Shown in pieces: positions 18,087-27,283 of a DNA stretch of 36,226 bases; positions within the stretch are counted from its first letter, which is position 1; the number at the start of each line of letters is the position of its first letter. The stretch covers positions 1 through 36,226 of the forward strand of contig CADBVZ010000025.1 in assembly GCA_902798285.1 (NCBI GenBank), written 5' to 3'. Source of the stretch: an uncultured Prevotella sp. Lineage in GTDB: Bacteria > Bacteroidota > Bacteroidia > Bacteroidales > Bacteroidaceae. The notes beneath the pieces are model-generated. The model ran no database searches. It saw only the letters and a program-made list of their open reading frames with translations, and was not told the DNA's origin. Position numbers and translations under genes: made by a program.

Positions 18087-18118
18087 TTGTCAATTCAAAA
18101 ATAAGTTGTAAATTTACA
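18087..18118 (+). promoter_or_regulatory. ara operon promoter with a palindromic candidate AraR operator
   Basis: TTG (18087-18089) is followed after 19 bases by TAaaTTTA (18109-18116), one base off TAnnTTTG. A perfect 12-base palindrome TGTAAATTTACA covers 18107-18118 and so lies on the -7 element. A protein bound there would block polymerase, as expected for a repressor released by arabinose. Assigning it to AraR is inference from the regulator gene in the same operon. Confidence 0.6.
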
Positions 18119-18165
18119 CCCAAAATCAGAATTATATACATAATAACAACTTAAAACCAGTAAAG

Positions 18166-19347
18166 ATGAAAACATTCAAAGTAGCTTTGATGGGTATCGG
18201 CGTAGCAGCGCTGATGCTATCTGCTTGTGCTGGCGGCCAGCAGGGTCCGCAACTCACGGCATCGGGTCTCGACCCAGCCAAGTTTGACACCACTATTCAG
18301 GCTAAGCCGGTAAAGCTTTACACCCTGAAGAATGCCAATGGTGTTGAAGTATGTATCACCAACTATGGCGGACGTATAGTATCGCTGTGCGTTCCCGACA
18401 AGGATGGTAATCTGGTCGACGTTGTCCTTGGATTCGACAACATTGCCCAGTATGCCGACACCATCAACACACCGACCGATTACGGCTCAAGCGTTGGTCG
18501 TTATGCTAACCGTATTCAGGATGGTCAGTTCATCCTTGGTGAAGACACCATTCGTCTGAAGAAGAACGACGGTCCTAACTGTCTCCACGGCGGTGGTAAC
18601 ACCGGTTGGATGCATCAGGTTTACGATGCTGAGCAGGTGGGCGACTCTATCCTGAAGCTGACCATCGTGGCTCCCGACGGCGAGAACGGATTCCCCGGCA
18701 AGGTGATGGCTGTAACCACTTACAAACTGACTGCCGACAACACACTCGACATGACTTGGGAGGCAGAAACCGACAAGCCAACCATCATTAATCAGACCAA
18801 CCACAACTATTATAACCTGAGCGGCGACTTCACGCAGCCTGGCTATGATATGGTGCTTTATGTAAATGCTGACAATTTCACCCCAAGTGATAAGCTCTAT
18901 ATCCCCACTGGCGAGATCATGCCAGTTGAGGGCACACCTATGGACTTCCGCACACCTCATGCCATCGGCGACAGCATCCAGTCACAGTTCGACCAGATTC
19001 AGAACGCCACTGGTTATGACCACAACTTCTGTTTGAACACCTATAAGGATGGTAAGGGCGACGACACACAGGTTTGCGCCAGCCTCTACTCTCCTAAGAC
19101 CGGTATCTTTATGGAGATGTATACCAACGAGCCTGGTGTACAGGTTTACAGCGGTAACTTCCAGGGTGTAGGTGCCGATGCCAAGATTCCCCGCAAGCAT
19201 GGTATCACCTACCCCAAGCACGTAAGCGTATGTCTTGAGAGCCAGAAATATCCCGACTCTCCCAACAAGGCCGACTGGGTACAGCCCACGCTGAATCCTG
19301 GCGAAAAGTACTACAGCCACGCTGCATATAAGTTCTCAATCAAATAA
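18166..19347 (+). CDS. lipoprotein aldose 1-epimerase (mutarotase)
   Basis: This 393-residue mutarotase is a paralogue of the cytoplasmic enzyme at 14.4 kb but carries a lipoprotein signal, with Cys21 in LMLSAC, so it is expected on a membrane facing the periplasm. The fold marks are ITNYGGRIVSLCVPDKDG, GRYANRIQDGQF, GPNCLHGGGN, NQTNHNYYNLSG with the catalytic His, GYDHNF, and VCLESQKYPDSPN with the catalytic Glu. As first gene of the ara operon it probably converts sugar anomers before uptake; arabinose or galactose are plausible substrates. The sodium/sugar symporter gene follows after 29 bases. Confidence 0.9.
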   Translation: MKTFKVALMGIGVAALMLSACAGGQQGPQLTASGLDPAKFDTTIQAKPVKLYTLKNANGVEVCITNYGGRIVSLCVPDKDGNLVDVVLGFDNIAQYADTINTPTDYGSSVGRYANRIQDGQFILGEDTIRLKKNDGPNCLHGGGNTGWMHQVYDAEQVGDSILKLTIVAPDGENGFPGKVMAVTTYKLTADNTLDMTWEAETDKPTIINQTNHNYYNLSGDFTQPGYDMVLYVNADNFTPSDKLYIPTGEIMPVEGTPMDFRTPHAIGDSIQSQFDQIQNATGYDHNFCLNTYKDGKGDDTQVCASLYSPKTGIFMEMYTNEPGVQVYSGNFQGVGADAKIPRKHGITYPKHVSVCLESQKYPDSPNKADWVQPTLNPGEKYYSHAAYKFSIK

Positions 19348-19376
19348 AGGTATAAAATAATAAGGTATATAATATT

Positions 19377-21122
19377 ATGAATTGGAGTTCACATGAATTC
19401 ATTTGGCTCGACTGGGTAGTACTCGTCGTTGGCCTCATCGGAGTGATAGCTGCCGTATGGTATGCTATCTGGAAAGATAAGAAAGCCCAGCAGGGCGAAG
19501 ACTCTTCGGCTTACCTCTTCGGTAAGGGCGAGCCTTGGTACGTGATTGGTATGGCCATCTTCGCTGCCAACATCGGTTCTGAGCACCTCGTAGGTCTCGC
19601 CGGTACTGGTGCCAAGGATGGTGTAGGTATGGCCCACTGGGAGATGCAGGGATGGATGATCCTCATCCTCGGTTGGCTCTTTGTTCCCTTCTATCAGTTA
19701 CTCATCAACAAGATGGGTAAGATCATTACCATGCCCGACTTCCTGAAGTTCCGCTACACCCAGCGCACAGGTTCTTGGCTGAGCATCATCACACTGGTAG
19801 CTTATGTGCTCACCAAGGTGTCAGTTACAGCCTTCACTGGTGGTATCTTCTTCAAGTTCCTGCTCGACATTCCATTCTGGTATGGAGCTATCGGTCTGAT
19901 TGCCATCACCGCTGTATTCACCGTATTCGGTGGTATGAAGGGTGTGATGACACTATCTACCATCCAGACACCTATTCTTATTATCGGTTCGTTCCTGGTA
20001 CTGTTCCTGGGCTTGAACATGCTCGGCGATGGTAGCATCACTGCCGGTTGGGCTGAAATGATGAAGGTTTGTAACGCCGCTCACGACGGTTTCGGAACCA
20101 CTCACATGTTCCATCCCGATCCTGCTGATCCTATGTATCCCCAGTTCCCTGGCTACGTAGTATTCCTGGGTGCATCCATCATCGGTTTCTGGTACTGGTG
20201 TACTGACCAGCATATCGTTCAGCGTGTACTCGGTCAGGTACCTGGCGAGGACAACAAGGAGGTAATGAAGCGTGCCCGTCGTGGTACCATCGCTGCAGGT
20301 TTCTTCAAGCTGCTACCCGTATTCATGTTCTTGATTCCTGGTATGATTGCCTACGCACTGTCTCTGAAGACTGGTAGCGGTATCGAGATGGATATCACCA
20401 ACCATGAGAGTACCGACGGTGCTTTCGCCATGATGGTAAAGAACATCCTGCCTGCCGGTATAAAGGGTATTGTTACCATCGGTTTCGTTTGCGCCCTCGT
20501 AGCTTCACTGGCTGCATTCTTCAACAGCTGTGCTACCCTCTTCACTGAGGACTTCTACAAGCCCATGAAGAAGGGCAAGAGCGAGGCTCACTACGTATTC
20601 GTAGGTCGTACCGCTACTGTTGTTGTTGTGCTGCTGGGTCTGGCCTGGATGCCTATTATGATGAACATGGGTAACCTCTACTCTTACCTGCAGGATATCC
20701 AGTCGCTGATTGCACCTGCCATGGTAGCAGTCTTCACCCTCGGTATCTTCTCTAAGAAGATTACACCTAAGGCTGGTGAGTGGGGATTGATCGGGGGTTT
20801 CCTCATCGGTATGATCCGTCTGGTTACCAATGTGGTTACCGACTCTGGTAAGGCCGTTATGGAAGGTGGTTTCTGGGAGAACACCGCTTGGTTCTGGCAG
20901 ACCAACTGGCTCATCTTCGAGTGCTGGCTGTTGGTATTCATTGTACTGCTGATGGTTGCAGTAAGCTTCTTCACACCTGCACCTTCTAAGGAACAGGTCG
21001 ACGCAATCACCTTCTCTTCCGACTTCAAGCAGTCTATCAAGGAGAGTTGGGGTGCATTCGATATTATCGGCACACTGGTTGTTATCGGTCTCTGTGCTTG
21101 CTTCTATGCATACTTCTGGTAA
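19377..21122 (+). CDS. sodium/solute symporter (SSS/SGLT family), probable arabinose importer
   Basis: This 581-residue inner-membrane protein has about 14 helices and the SGLT layout. It shows IFAANIGSEHLVGLAGTGAKDG (the sodium-site helix), FKLLPVFMFLIPGMIAYAL, and a helix near residue 370 with FVCALVASLAAFFNSCATLFTEDFY, a hallmark of sodium/sugar symporters. WYWCTDQHIVQRVLGQ is also typical. The AraR regulon of Bacteroides includes an SSS transporter for arabinose, and here the gene lies between a mutarotase and AraR, so L-arabinose is the favoured substrate; galactose or glucose remain possible. araR starts three bases after its stop. Confidence 0.88.
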   Translation: MNWSSHEFIWLDWVVLVVGLIGVIAAVWYAIWKDKKAQQGEDSSAYLFGKGEPWYVIGMAIFAANIGSEHLVGLAGTGAKDGVGMAHWEMQGWMILILGWLFVPFYQLLINKMGKIITMPDFLKFRYTQRTGSWLSIITLVAYVLTKVSVTAFTGGIFFKFLLDIPFWYGAIGLIAITAVFTVFGGMKGVMTLSTIQTPILIIGSFLVLFLGLNMLGDGSITAGWAEMMKVCNAAHDGFGTTHMFHPDPADPMYPQFPGYVVFLGASIIGFWYWCTDQHIVQRVLGQVPGEDNKEVMKRARRGTIAAGFFKLLPVFMFLIPGMIAYALSLKTGSGIEMDITNHESTDGAFAMMVKNILPAGIKGIVTIGFVCALVASLAAFFNSCATLFTEDFYKPMKKGKSEAHYVFVGRTATVVVVLLGLAWMPIMMNMGNLYSYLQDIQSLIAPAMVAVFTLGIFSKKITPKAGEWGLIGGFLIGMIRLVTNVVTDSGKAVMEGGFWENTAWFWQTNWLIFECWLLVFIVLLMVAVSFFTPAPSKEQVDAITFSSDFKQSIKESWGAFDIIGTLVVIGLCACFYAYFW

Positions 21123-21125
21123 AAA

Positions 21126-21815
21126 ATGGATGAAGTCATGACACAGTTTTATGGTGAACATTCTAAAGTCTGGCTGTCAGTCGACTGTATTGTCTTCGGA
21201 TTCGACGAGGGCAAGCTGAAAATACTGATTGGCAAGCGCAAGATGGATCCCGGACGCGGTGAATGGAGCCTCTACGGAGGCTTCGTCAACGCCGACGAGA
21301 GTGTCGACGATGCTGCCAGCCGCACCCTCTTAGAGCTGACCGGACTTAAGAGAATATACATGCGTCAGATAGGCGCTTTTGGTAACGTCGATCGCGACCC
21401 AGGCGAGCGTGTGGTATCTATCGCTTACTACGCCCTCATCAATGTCAACGACTACGACGAGAAACTCCGTACCTCTCATGGTGCCGAGTGGATGGACATC
21501 AACGAGATTCCCCAACTCTACTCCGACCATAACGAGATGGTTCGCAAGGCCCGCAAGTTGATGCGACAGAAGCTGTCGCACGAGCCTGTAGGCTTCCGTC
21601 TGCTCCCCAAACTGTTTACCCTCACTCAGCTTCAGAAGCTGTATGAAGCCGTAAACGGTGAGGAGCTCGACAAGCGTAATTTCCGCAAGCGCGTCAAGGA
21701 TATGGACTTCATCGAGAAGACAGACTTGATCGACAAGAAAGGATCCAAGCGTGGTGCGTATCTCTATCGATTTAATAAAAGGGTATATAACGAAGATCCC
21801 AACTTTAAACTGTAA
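21126..21815 (+). CDS. araR: AraR, NrtR-type arabinose-responsive repressor (Nudix-like + winged helix)
   Basis: This 229-residue regulator has a Nudix-like sensor (about 13-145) and a C-terminal winged helix (about 155-225). The Nudix box GGFVNADESVDDAASRTLLELTGL (51-74) keeps the G-x5-E-x7-R frame, but the catalytic glutamates of REUxEE are Thr and Leu. It should therefore bind ligand without hydrolysis. The preserved segment IGAFGNVDRDPGERVVSIAYYALIN closely resembles the characterised Bacteroides thetaiotaomicron AraR (BT0354), for which L-arabinose weakens DNA binding. It sits inside the operon it presumably controls, so autoregulation is likely. Spacing is three bases from the transporter and nine to araD. 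Confidence 0.9.
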   Translation: MDEVMTQFYGEHSKVWLSVDCIVFGFDEGKLKILIGKRKMDPGRGEWSLYGGFVNADESVDDAASRTLLELTGLKRIYMRQIGAFGNVDRDPGERVVSIAYYALINVNDYDEKLRTSHGAEWMDINEIPQLYSDHNEMVRKARKLMRQKLSHEPVGFRLLPKLFTLTQLQKLYEAVNGEELDKRNFRKRVKDMDFIEKTDLIDKKGSKRGAYLYRFNKRVYNEDPNFKL

Positions 21816-21824
21816 TTGAAGATT

Positions 21825-22535
21825 ATGTTAGAAGAACTCAAAGAAAAAGTATTCAAGGCTAATCTTGACCTTGTAAAACAGAACCTGGTTATCTTTACCT
21901 GGGGTAATGTATCCGGCATCGACCGCGAGAAGGGACTGGTAGTCATCAAACCTTCTGGTGTCGATTACGATGTGATGAAAGCCAGCGATATGGTCGTTGT
22001 TGACCTGGAGACTGGCGAGGTTGTAGATGGTTTGCTCAACCCATCATCTGATACCCCCACACACCTTGTATTATATAAGGCCTTTCCCAACATCCAGGGC
22101 GTAGTCCACACCCACTCTACCTATGCCACAGCCTTTGCTCAGGCAGGTCGCGATATCCCCAACATCGGCACCACCCATGCCGACTATTTCTATAAGGATA
22201 TCCCCTGCACACGCGATATGACCGAGGCCGAGGTGAAGGGCAACTACGAGTTGGAAACGGGTAATGTGATTGTGGATGAGATTCTGAACATCCGCAAGAT
22301 CAATCCAGACCACACACCTGCTGTACTGGTGAAGAATCATGGTCCTTTCTCATGGGGAACATCGCCCGACAATGCTGTGTACAATGCCAAGGTCATGGAG
22401 CAGTGTGCCAAAATGGCATTCATTGCTTTCGGCGTCAACCCCAATTTGACAATGAATCCGCTCCTCATCGAGAAGCATTACATGCGTAAGCACGGCCCCA
22501 ACGCCTACTACGGACAAAAAGGACAAAAACATTAA
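21825..22535 (+). CDS. araD: L-ribulose-5-phosphate 4-epimerase
   Basis: This 236-residue zinc enzyme of the class II aldolase family would convert L-ribulose 5-phosphate to D-xylulose 5-phosphate, the last step of arabinose catabolism. Visible marks are TWGNVSGID (phosphate site), [24 protein letters not shown] with the catalytic Asp76, the zinc-binding [16 protein letters not shown] (His95, His97), and KNHGPFSWG with the third zinc His. ATG 21825 is chosen; an in-frame TTG at 21816, directly after the araR stop, would add three residues. araA follows after 24 bases. Confidence 0.94.
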   Translation: MLEELKEKVFKANLDLVKQNLVIFTWGNVSGIDREKGLVVIKPSGVDYDVMKASDMVVVDLETGEVVDGLLNPSSDTPTHLVLYKAFPNIQGVVHTHSTYATAFAQAGRDIPNIGTTHADYFYKDIPCTRDMTEAEVKGNYELETGNVIVDEILNIRKINPDHTPAVLVKNHGPFSWGTSPDNAVYNAKVMEQCAKMAFIAFGVNPNLTMNPLLIEKHYMRKHGPNAYYGQKGQKH

Positions 22536-22559
22536 TAAACAAAAAACAAAACAATAACA

Positions 22560-24098
22560 ATGGAAGCATTTAAGAATTATGAGATTTGGTGGGTGACTGG
22601 TGCACAGCTCCTGTACGGAGGCGATGCAGTAGTTGCAGTTGATGGACACTCCAAGGAGATGGTTGATGGTCTGAACAAGAGCGGCAACATCCCCGTAAAG
22701 ATTGTATATAAGGGCACAGCCAACAGCTCTAAGGAAGTAGAGCAGGTAATGCTGGCTGCCAACAACGACGAGAAGTGCGTAGGTATCATTACCTGGATGC
22801 ACACTTTCTCTCCCGCTAAGATGTGGATCAAGGGTCTGCAGCAGCTGCAGAAGCCCCTCCTCCACTTCCATACACAGTACAACGCCGAGATCCCCTGGAG
22901 CGAGATCGACATGGACTTCATGAACCTCAACCAGAGTGCTCATGGCGACATCGAGTTCGGACATATCTGCACTCGTATGCGTGTGGCTCGCAAGGTGGTT
23001 TGCGGTTACTGGAAGGACGAGAAGGCTCAGAAGCAGATTGCCGTTTGGGCTCGCGTAGCAGCTGGTGTAGCTGATGCTCATAACGTACGCTGTCTGATGT
23101 TCGGTATGAACATGAACAACGTAGCCGTTACCGATGGCGACCGCGTAGAATTCGAGCAGCGTCTGGGTTATCACGTTGACTACTATCCCGTCAGCTCTCT
23201 GATGGAGTACTTCAAGAAGGTGACCGATAAGGAGGCCGACGAGCTCGTTGAGGAGTACAAGAAGCTCTACACCATCAAGATCGACGAGAGTGGCGAGCAG
23301 GTTTACTGGGAGAAGGTGAAGAACTCAGCCAAGGCCGAGATCGCTCTGCGCCGCGTGCTGAAAGATGAGGGCGCTACTGCCTTCACCACCAACTTCGACG
23401 ACCTGGGTGATGCCGACATCGACGCACCTGACTTCTGCGGCTTCGACCAGATTCCTGGTCTGGCTTCACAGCGCCTCATGCAGGAGGGTTATGGTTTCGG
23501 TGCTGAGGGCGACTGGAAGACAGCTTGTCTCTATCGCACATTGTGGGTTATCCAGCAGGGCATGCCTACTGGTTGCTCATTCCTCGAGGACTACACACTG
23601 AATTTCGCTGGCGACAAGAGTTCTTGTCTGCAGAGCCACATGCTCGAGATCTGTCCGCTGATTGCTACCGACAAACCTAAACTCGAGGTTCACTTCCTGG
23701 GTATCGGTATCCGCAAGCAGCAGACCGCCCGCCTGGTATTCACTTCTAAGACCGGTGCTGGTATCAAGGCTACTGTTGTCGACCTGGGCAACCGTTTCCG
23801 CCTCATCTCTCAGGAGGTTGAGTGTATCGAACCACAGCCCATGCCTAAGCTCCCTGTAGCTTCAGCTCTGTGGGTTCCACAGCCTACCTTCGAGATTGGT
23901 GCTGCCGCATGGATCCTGGCCGGTGGTACTCACCACAGCGCTTTCTCTTACGACATCAACGAGGAGTATTGGGAGGACTTTGCCGAGATGACTGGCATCG
24001 AGTATGTCCGCATCAACAAGCAGACCACCATCGCCGACTTCAAGCAGACCCTCCGCAACAACGAGGTTTATTACATGTTGAACAAAGCACTGAAGTAA
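22560..24098 (+). CDS. araA: L-arabinose isomerase
   Basis: This 512-residue enzyme would isomerise L-arabinose to L-ribulose with a divalent metal, usually manganese. The N-terminus YEIWWVTGAQLLYGGDAV is the AraA signature. The metal and catalytic site appear in the central and C-terminal parts: GYGFGAEGDWKTACLYR (with the Glu of the site), MPTGCSFLEDYTLNF, LQSHMLEICP with its His, and GTHHSAFSYDI with another His. Length is usual for the family. It is cytoplasmic. The kinase gene begins one base after its stop codon. Confidence 0.96.
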   Translation: MEAFKNYEIWWVTGAQLLYGGDAVVAVDGHSKEMVDGLNKSGNIPVKIVYKGTANSSKEVEQVMLAANNDEKCVGIITWMHTFSPAKMWIKGLQQLQKPLLHFHTQYNAEIPWSEIDMDFMNLNQSAHGDIEFGHICTRMRVARKVVCGYWKDEKAQKQIAVWARVAAGVADAHNVRCLMFGMNMNNVAVTDGDRVEFEQRLGYHVDYYPVSSLMEYFKKVTDKEADELVEEYKKLYTIKIDESGEQVYWEKVKNSAKAEIALRRVLKDEGATAFTTNFDDLGDADIDAPDFCGFDQIPGLASQRLMQEGYGFGAEGDWKTACLYRTLWVIQQGMPTGCSFLEDYTLNFAGDKSSCLQSHMLEICPLIATDKPKLEVHFLGIGIRKQQTARLVFTSKTGAGIKATVVDLGNRFRLISQEVECIEPQPMPKLPVASALWVPQPTFEIGAAAWILAGGTHHSAFSYDINEEYWEDFAEMTGIEYVRINKQTTIADFKQTLRNNEVYYMLNKALK

Positions 24099-24099
24099 T

Positions 24100-25686
24100 A
24101 TGACAGCAAAACAGACAATCGAAGCAGGTAAAGCCATTCTCGGTATCGAGTTTGGATCTACCCGCATTAAGGCCGTCCTCATCGACGAGGACAATAACCC
24201 CATTGCACAGGGTTCACACGAATGGGAGAATCAGTTAGTTGACGGTCTCTGGACCTACTCTACCGAGGCCGTTTGGTACGGACTCCAGGACTGCTACGCC
24301 GAACTCCGCAAGGATGTCATGGCACAATACGACTGTGAGATCGAGGCTCTTGCCGCCATCGGCTTCTCAGCCATGATGCATGGCTATATGGCCTTCAACG
24401 AGAAGCAGGAGATCCTCGTACCCTTCCGCACCTGGCGTAACACCAACACCGGTAAGGCTGCTGCCGAGCTCTCCAAGCTCTTCAACTACAACATCCCCTT
24501 GCGTTGGAGTATCTCTCACCTCTATGAGGCTATCCTCGACAACGAGGAGCACGTTGCCGATATCAAGTACCTCACCACTCTTGCCGGCTATGTTCACTGG
24601 CAGGTAACAGGCCAGTTCGTGCTTGGTGTAGGCGATGCTTCAGGTATGATCCCTGTTGATCCCAAGACCAAGACTTACGATGCCACCATGGTTCAGAAGT
24701 TCGATGAGCTCATCGCACCTCGCGGCTTCTCTTGGAAGTTGCTCGACATTCTGCCTAAGTCTCTGAACGCAGGCGAGAATGCAGGCTTCCTCACCCCCGA
24801 GGGTGCTAAGAAGCTCGACGTTTCTGGTCACTTGAAAGCAGGCATCCCTGTATGTCCTCCTGAGGGCGACGCAGGTACAGGTATGGTAGCTACCAACGCT
24901 GTGAAGCAGCGCACTGGTAACGTCTCTGCCGGTACCTCTTCATTCTCAATGATCGTACTCGAGAAGGAGCTCTCAAAGCCTTACGAAATGATTGACATGG
25001 TAACCACTCCCGATGGCTCACTCGTTGCTATGGTTCACTGCAACAACTGTACCAGCGACATCAACGCCTGGGTTGGACTCTTCAAGGAATATCAGCAACT
25101 GCTTGGAATTAAGGTAGATATGAACGAACTTTATGGCAAGCTCTTCAATAAGGCCCTCGAGGGCGATACCGACTGCGGTGGTCTCATGGCCTTCAACTAC
25201 GTATCAGGCGAGCCTGTGACCGGTCTGGCCGAAGGTCGTCCTATGTTTGTTCGCTCTGCCGGCGACAAGTTCAACCTGGCTAACTTCATGCGTGCCCACC
25301 TCTATGGTGCCATCGGCGTGTTGAAGATTGGTAACGACATCCTGCTGAAGGAAGAGAAGATCAAGGTTGATCGCATCACTGGTCATGGTGGTTACTTCAA
25401 GACACCAGGCGTAGGTCAGCGCATGCTGGCTGCCGCTCTCAACTCGCCCATCTCAGTCATGGAAACTGCTGGCGAAGGTGGTGCCTGGGGTATCGCTCTG
25501 TTGGCTGGCTACCTCATCAACAAGAATGGTAAGAACCTGGCCGATTACCTCGAGGATGTAGTCTTCGCAGGCAATACCGGTACCTCTATCGCTCCTACTG
25601 CTGAGGATGTAGCAGGCTTCGAGAAGTATATTGAGAACTACAAGCGCTGTCTCCCCATCGAGCAGGCCGCAGTAGATAATAAGTAA
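24100..25686 (+). CDS. araB: FGGY-family L-ribulokinase
   Basis: This 528-residue sugar kinase would phosphorylate L-ribulose to L-ribulose 5-phosphate. The N-terminal ATPase fold begins [17 protein letters not shown] (phosphate-binding loop). The second half has [15 protein letters not shown] and [22 protein letters not shown], which match FGGY adenosine sites. In sequence it looks like the divergent FGGY kinase of Bacteroides ara loci rather than E. coli AraB, so its role rests partly on position between araA and the arabinofuranosidase gene. Gaps of one base on both sides indicate tight coupling. Confidence 0.85.
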   Translation: MTAKQTIEAGKAILGIEFGSTRIKAVLIDEDNNPIAQGSHEWENQLVDGLWTYSTEAVWYGLQDCYAELRKDVMAQYDCEIEALAAIGFSAMMHGYMAFNEKQEILVPFRTWRNTNTGKAAAELSKLFNYNIPLRWSISHLYEAILDNEEHVADIKYLTTLAGYVHWQVTGQFVLGVGDASGMIPVDPKTKTYDATMVQKFDELIAPRGFSWKLLDILPKSLNAGENAGFLTPEGAKKLDVSGHLKAGIPVCPPEGDAGTGMVATNAVKQRTGNVSAGTSSFSMIVLEKELSKPYEMIDMVTTPDGSLVAMVHCNNCTSDINAWVGLFKEYQQLLGIKVDMNELYGKLFNKALEGDTDCGGLMAFNYVSGEPVTGLAEGRPMFVRSAGDKFNLANFMRAHLYGAIGVLKIGNDILLKEEKIKVDRITGHGGYFKTPGVGQRMLAAALNSPISVMETAGEGGAWGIALLAGYLINKNGKNLADYLEDVVFAGNTGTSIAPTAEDVAGFEKYIENYKRCLPIEQAAVDNK

Positions 25687-25687
25687 T

Positions 25688-27283
25688 ATGATTATGAAGA
25701 AGTTATTTATAGCATTATCTATTTCTGCTTTCACTCTCAGCGCAAATGCTGCTGAGAATGTAAAAGCAACGGTTCACGCCAATCAGGCTGGAGCCAAGAT
25801 TAATCGTGAAATCTACGGTCAGTTCTCTGAGCACCTGGGCAGCTGTATCTACGGCGGCCTTTGGGTGGGCGAGAACTCACAGATCCCCAATATCAATGGT
25901 TACCGCAAGGACGTGTTCGAGGCCCTGAAGGCCCTGAAGGTTCCCGTGCTGCGTTGGCCAGGCGGCTGCTTCGCCGACGACTATCACTGGATGGACGGTA
26001 TCGGTCCTAAGGATCAGCGTCCCTCTTTGCGTAACAACAACTGGGGTGGCACAATCGAGGACAACTCGTTTGGTACCCACGAGTTCCTGAACCTCTGCGA
26101 GATGCTGGGTTGCGAGCCCTATATTTCTGGTAACGTAGGTTCTGGTACGGTGAAGGAGATGGCCCAGTGGGTGGAGTATATGACCAGCGACGGCGATACC
26201 CCCATGGCTCGTCTGCGTCGTGCCAACGGTCGCGACAAGGCCTGGAAGGTGAAATACTTCGGCATCGGTAACGAGGCATGGGGTTGCGGTGGTAACATGC
26301 GTCCTGAGTACTACTCCAACGAGTATCGTAAGTTCAATACCTACCTGCGCGACCAGCCCGGCAACCGCCTCTATCGCATCGCCTCTGGTGCCAGCGATTA
26401 TGACTACAACTGGACCACCGTGCTCATGGATAACATCGGTCGTCAGATGCAGGGCATCTCTCTGCACTACTACACCTGCACTGGTTGGAATGGACCTAAG
26501 GGTTCTGCCACTCAGTTCGATACCGACCAGTACTACTGGGCACTGGGCAAGTGTCTCGAGATCGAAGAGGTGATCAAGAAGCATAAGGCCATCATGGACG
26601 AGAAAGACCCTGACAATAAGATCGGTCTGCTCGTTGATGAGTGGGGTACCTGGTGGGATGAGGAGCCCGGCACCATCGCCGGTCACCTGTATCAGCAGAA
26701 CGCTCTCCGCGATGCCTTTGTGGCAGCTCTGAGCCTGAACGTATTCCATAAGTACACCGACCGTGTGAAGATGGCCAACATCGCCCAGATCGTCAATGTG
26801 CTCCAGTCTATGATCCTCACTGATCAGGAGGGCACAGGCCACATGGTGCTCACACCTACCTATCACGTGTTCGAGATGTACACCCCGTTCCAGGAAGCTA
26901 CCTATCTGCCCGTTGATCTCGAGAGTGAGACCATCCAGTGCAGCAAGGAATATTTCAAGGAGAAGGCTAAGACGGCCGACAACTCTACCCGCCCCTGCCC
27001 TGTTCTCTCTGCCTCGGCAGCCAAGACTCAGGACGGCTCTGTAGTGCTGGCCATCACCAACGTGAGCCTCGACAAGGATCAGACCATCGACTTCAACTTT
27101 GCCGGCTTCAACGCCAAGCAGGTTTCCGGTCGTATCCTCACCTCGAAGAACGTAGCCGACTTCAACGACTTCCAGCACCCCGACGTTGTATCGCCCAAGG
27201 CCTACAACGACGCCAAGCTGAAGAAGGGCATCCTCACCGTGAAGGTTCCCGCCAAGTCGATCATCGTACTCACACTGAAGTAA
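25688..27283 (+). CDS. secreted alpha-L-arabinofuranosidase (GH51)
   Basis: This 531-residue enzyme would release terminal L-arabinose from arabinan, arabinoxylan fragments or arabino-oligosaccharides. A signal peptide ([19 protein letters not shown], cleavage near residue 21-22) places it in the periplasm. The GH51 barrel starts [14 protein letters not shown] and [15 protein letters not shown]. The acid/base is Glu196 in [11 protein letters not shown] and the nucleophile is Glu318 in [12 protein letters not shown]. The C-terminal beta domain ends SIIVLTLK. Either ATG 25688 or ATG 25694 (MKK) could start it. One base separates it from the kinase stop, so it supplies the substrate for the same operon. 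Confidence 0.94.
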   Translation: MIMKKLFIALSISAFTLSANAAENVKATVHANQAGAKINREIYGQFSEHLGSCIYGGLWVGENSQIPNINGYRKDVFEALKALKVPVLRWPGGCFADDYHWMDGIGPKDQRPSLRNNNWGGTIEDNSFGTHEFLNLCEMLGCEPYISGNVGSGTVKEMAQWVEYMTSDGDTPMARLRRANGRDKAWKVKYFGIGNEAWGCGGNMRPEYYSNEYRKFNTYLRDQPGNRLYRIASGASDYDYNWTTVLMDNIGRQMQGISLHYYTCTGWNGPKGSATQFDTDQYYWALGKCLEIEEVIKKHKAIMDEKDPDNKIGLLVDEWGTWWDEEPGTIAGHLYQQNALRDAFVAALSLNVFHKYTDRVKMANIAQIVNVLQSMILTDQEGTGHMVLTPTYHVFEMYTPFQEATYLPVDLESETIQCSKEYFKEKAKTADNSTRPCPVLSASAAKTQDGSVVLAITNVSLDKDQTIDFNFAGFNAKQVSGRILTSKNVADFNDFQHPDVVSPKAYNDAKLKKGILTVKVPAKSIIVLTLK

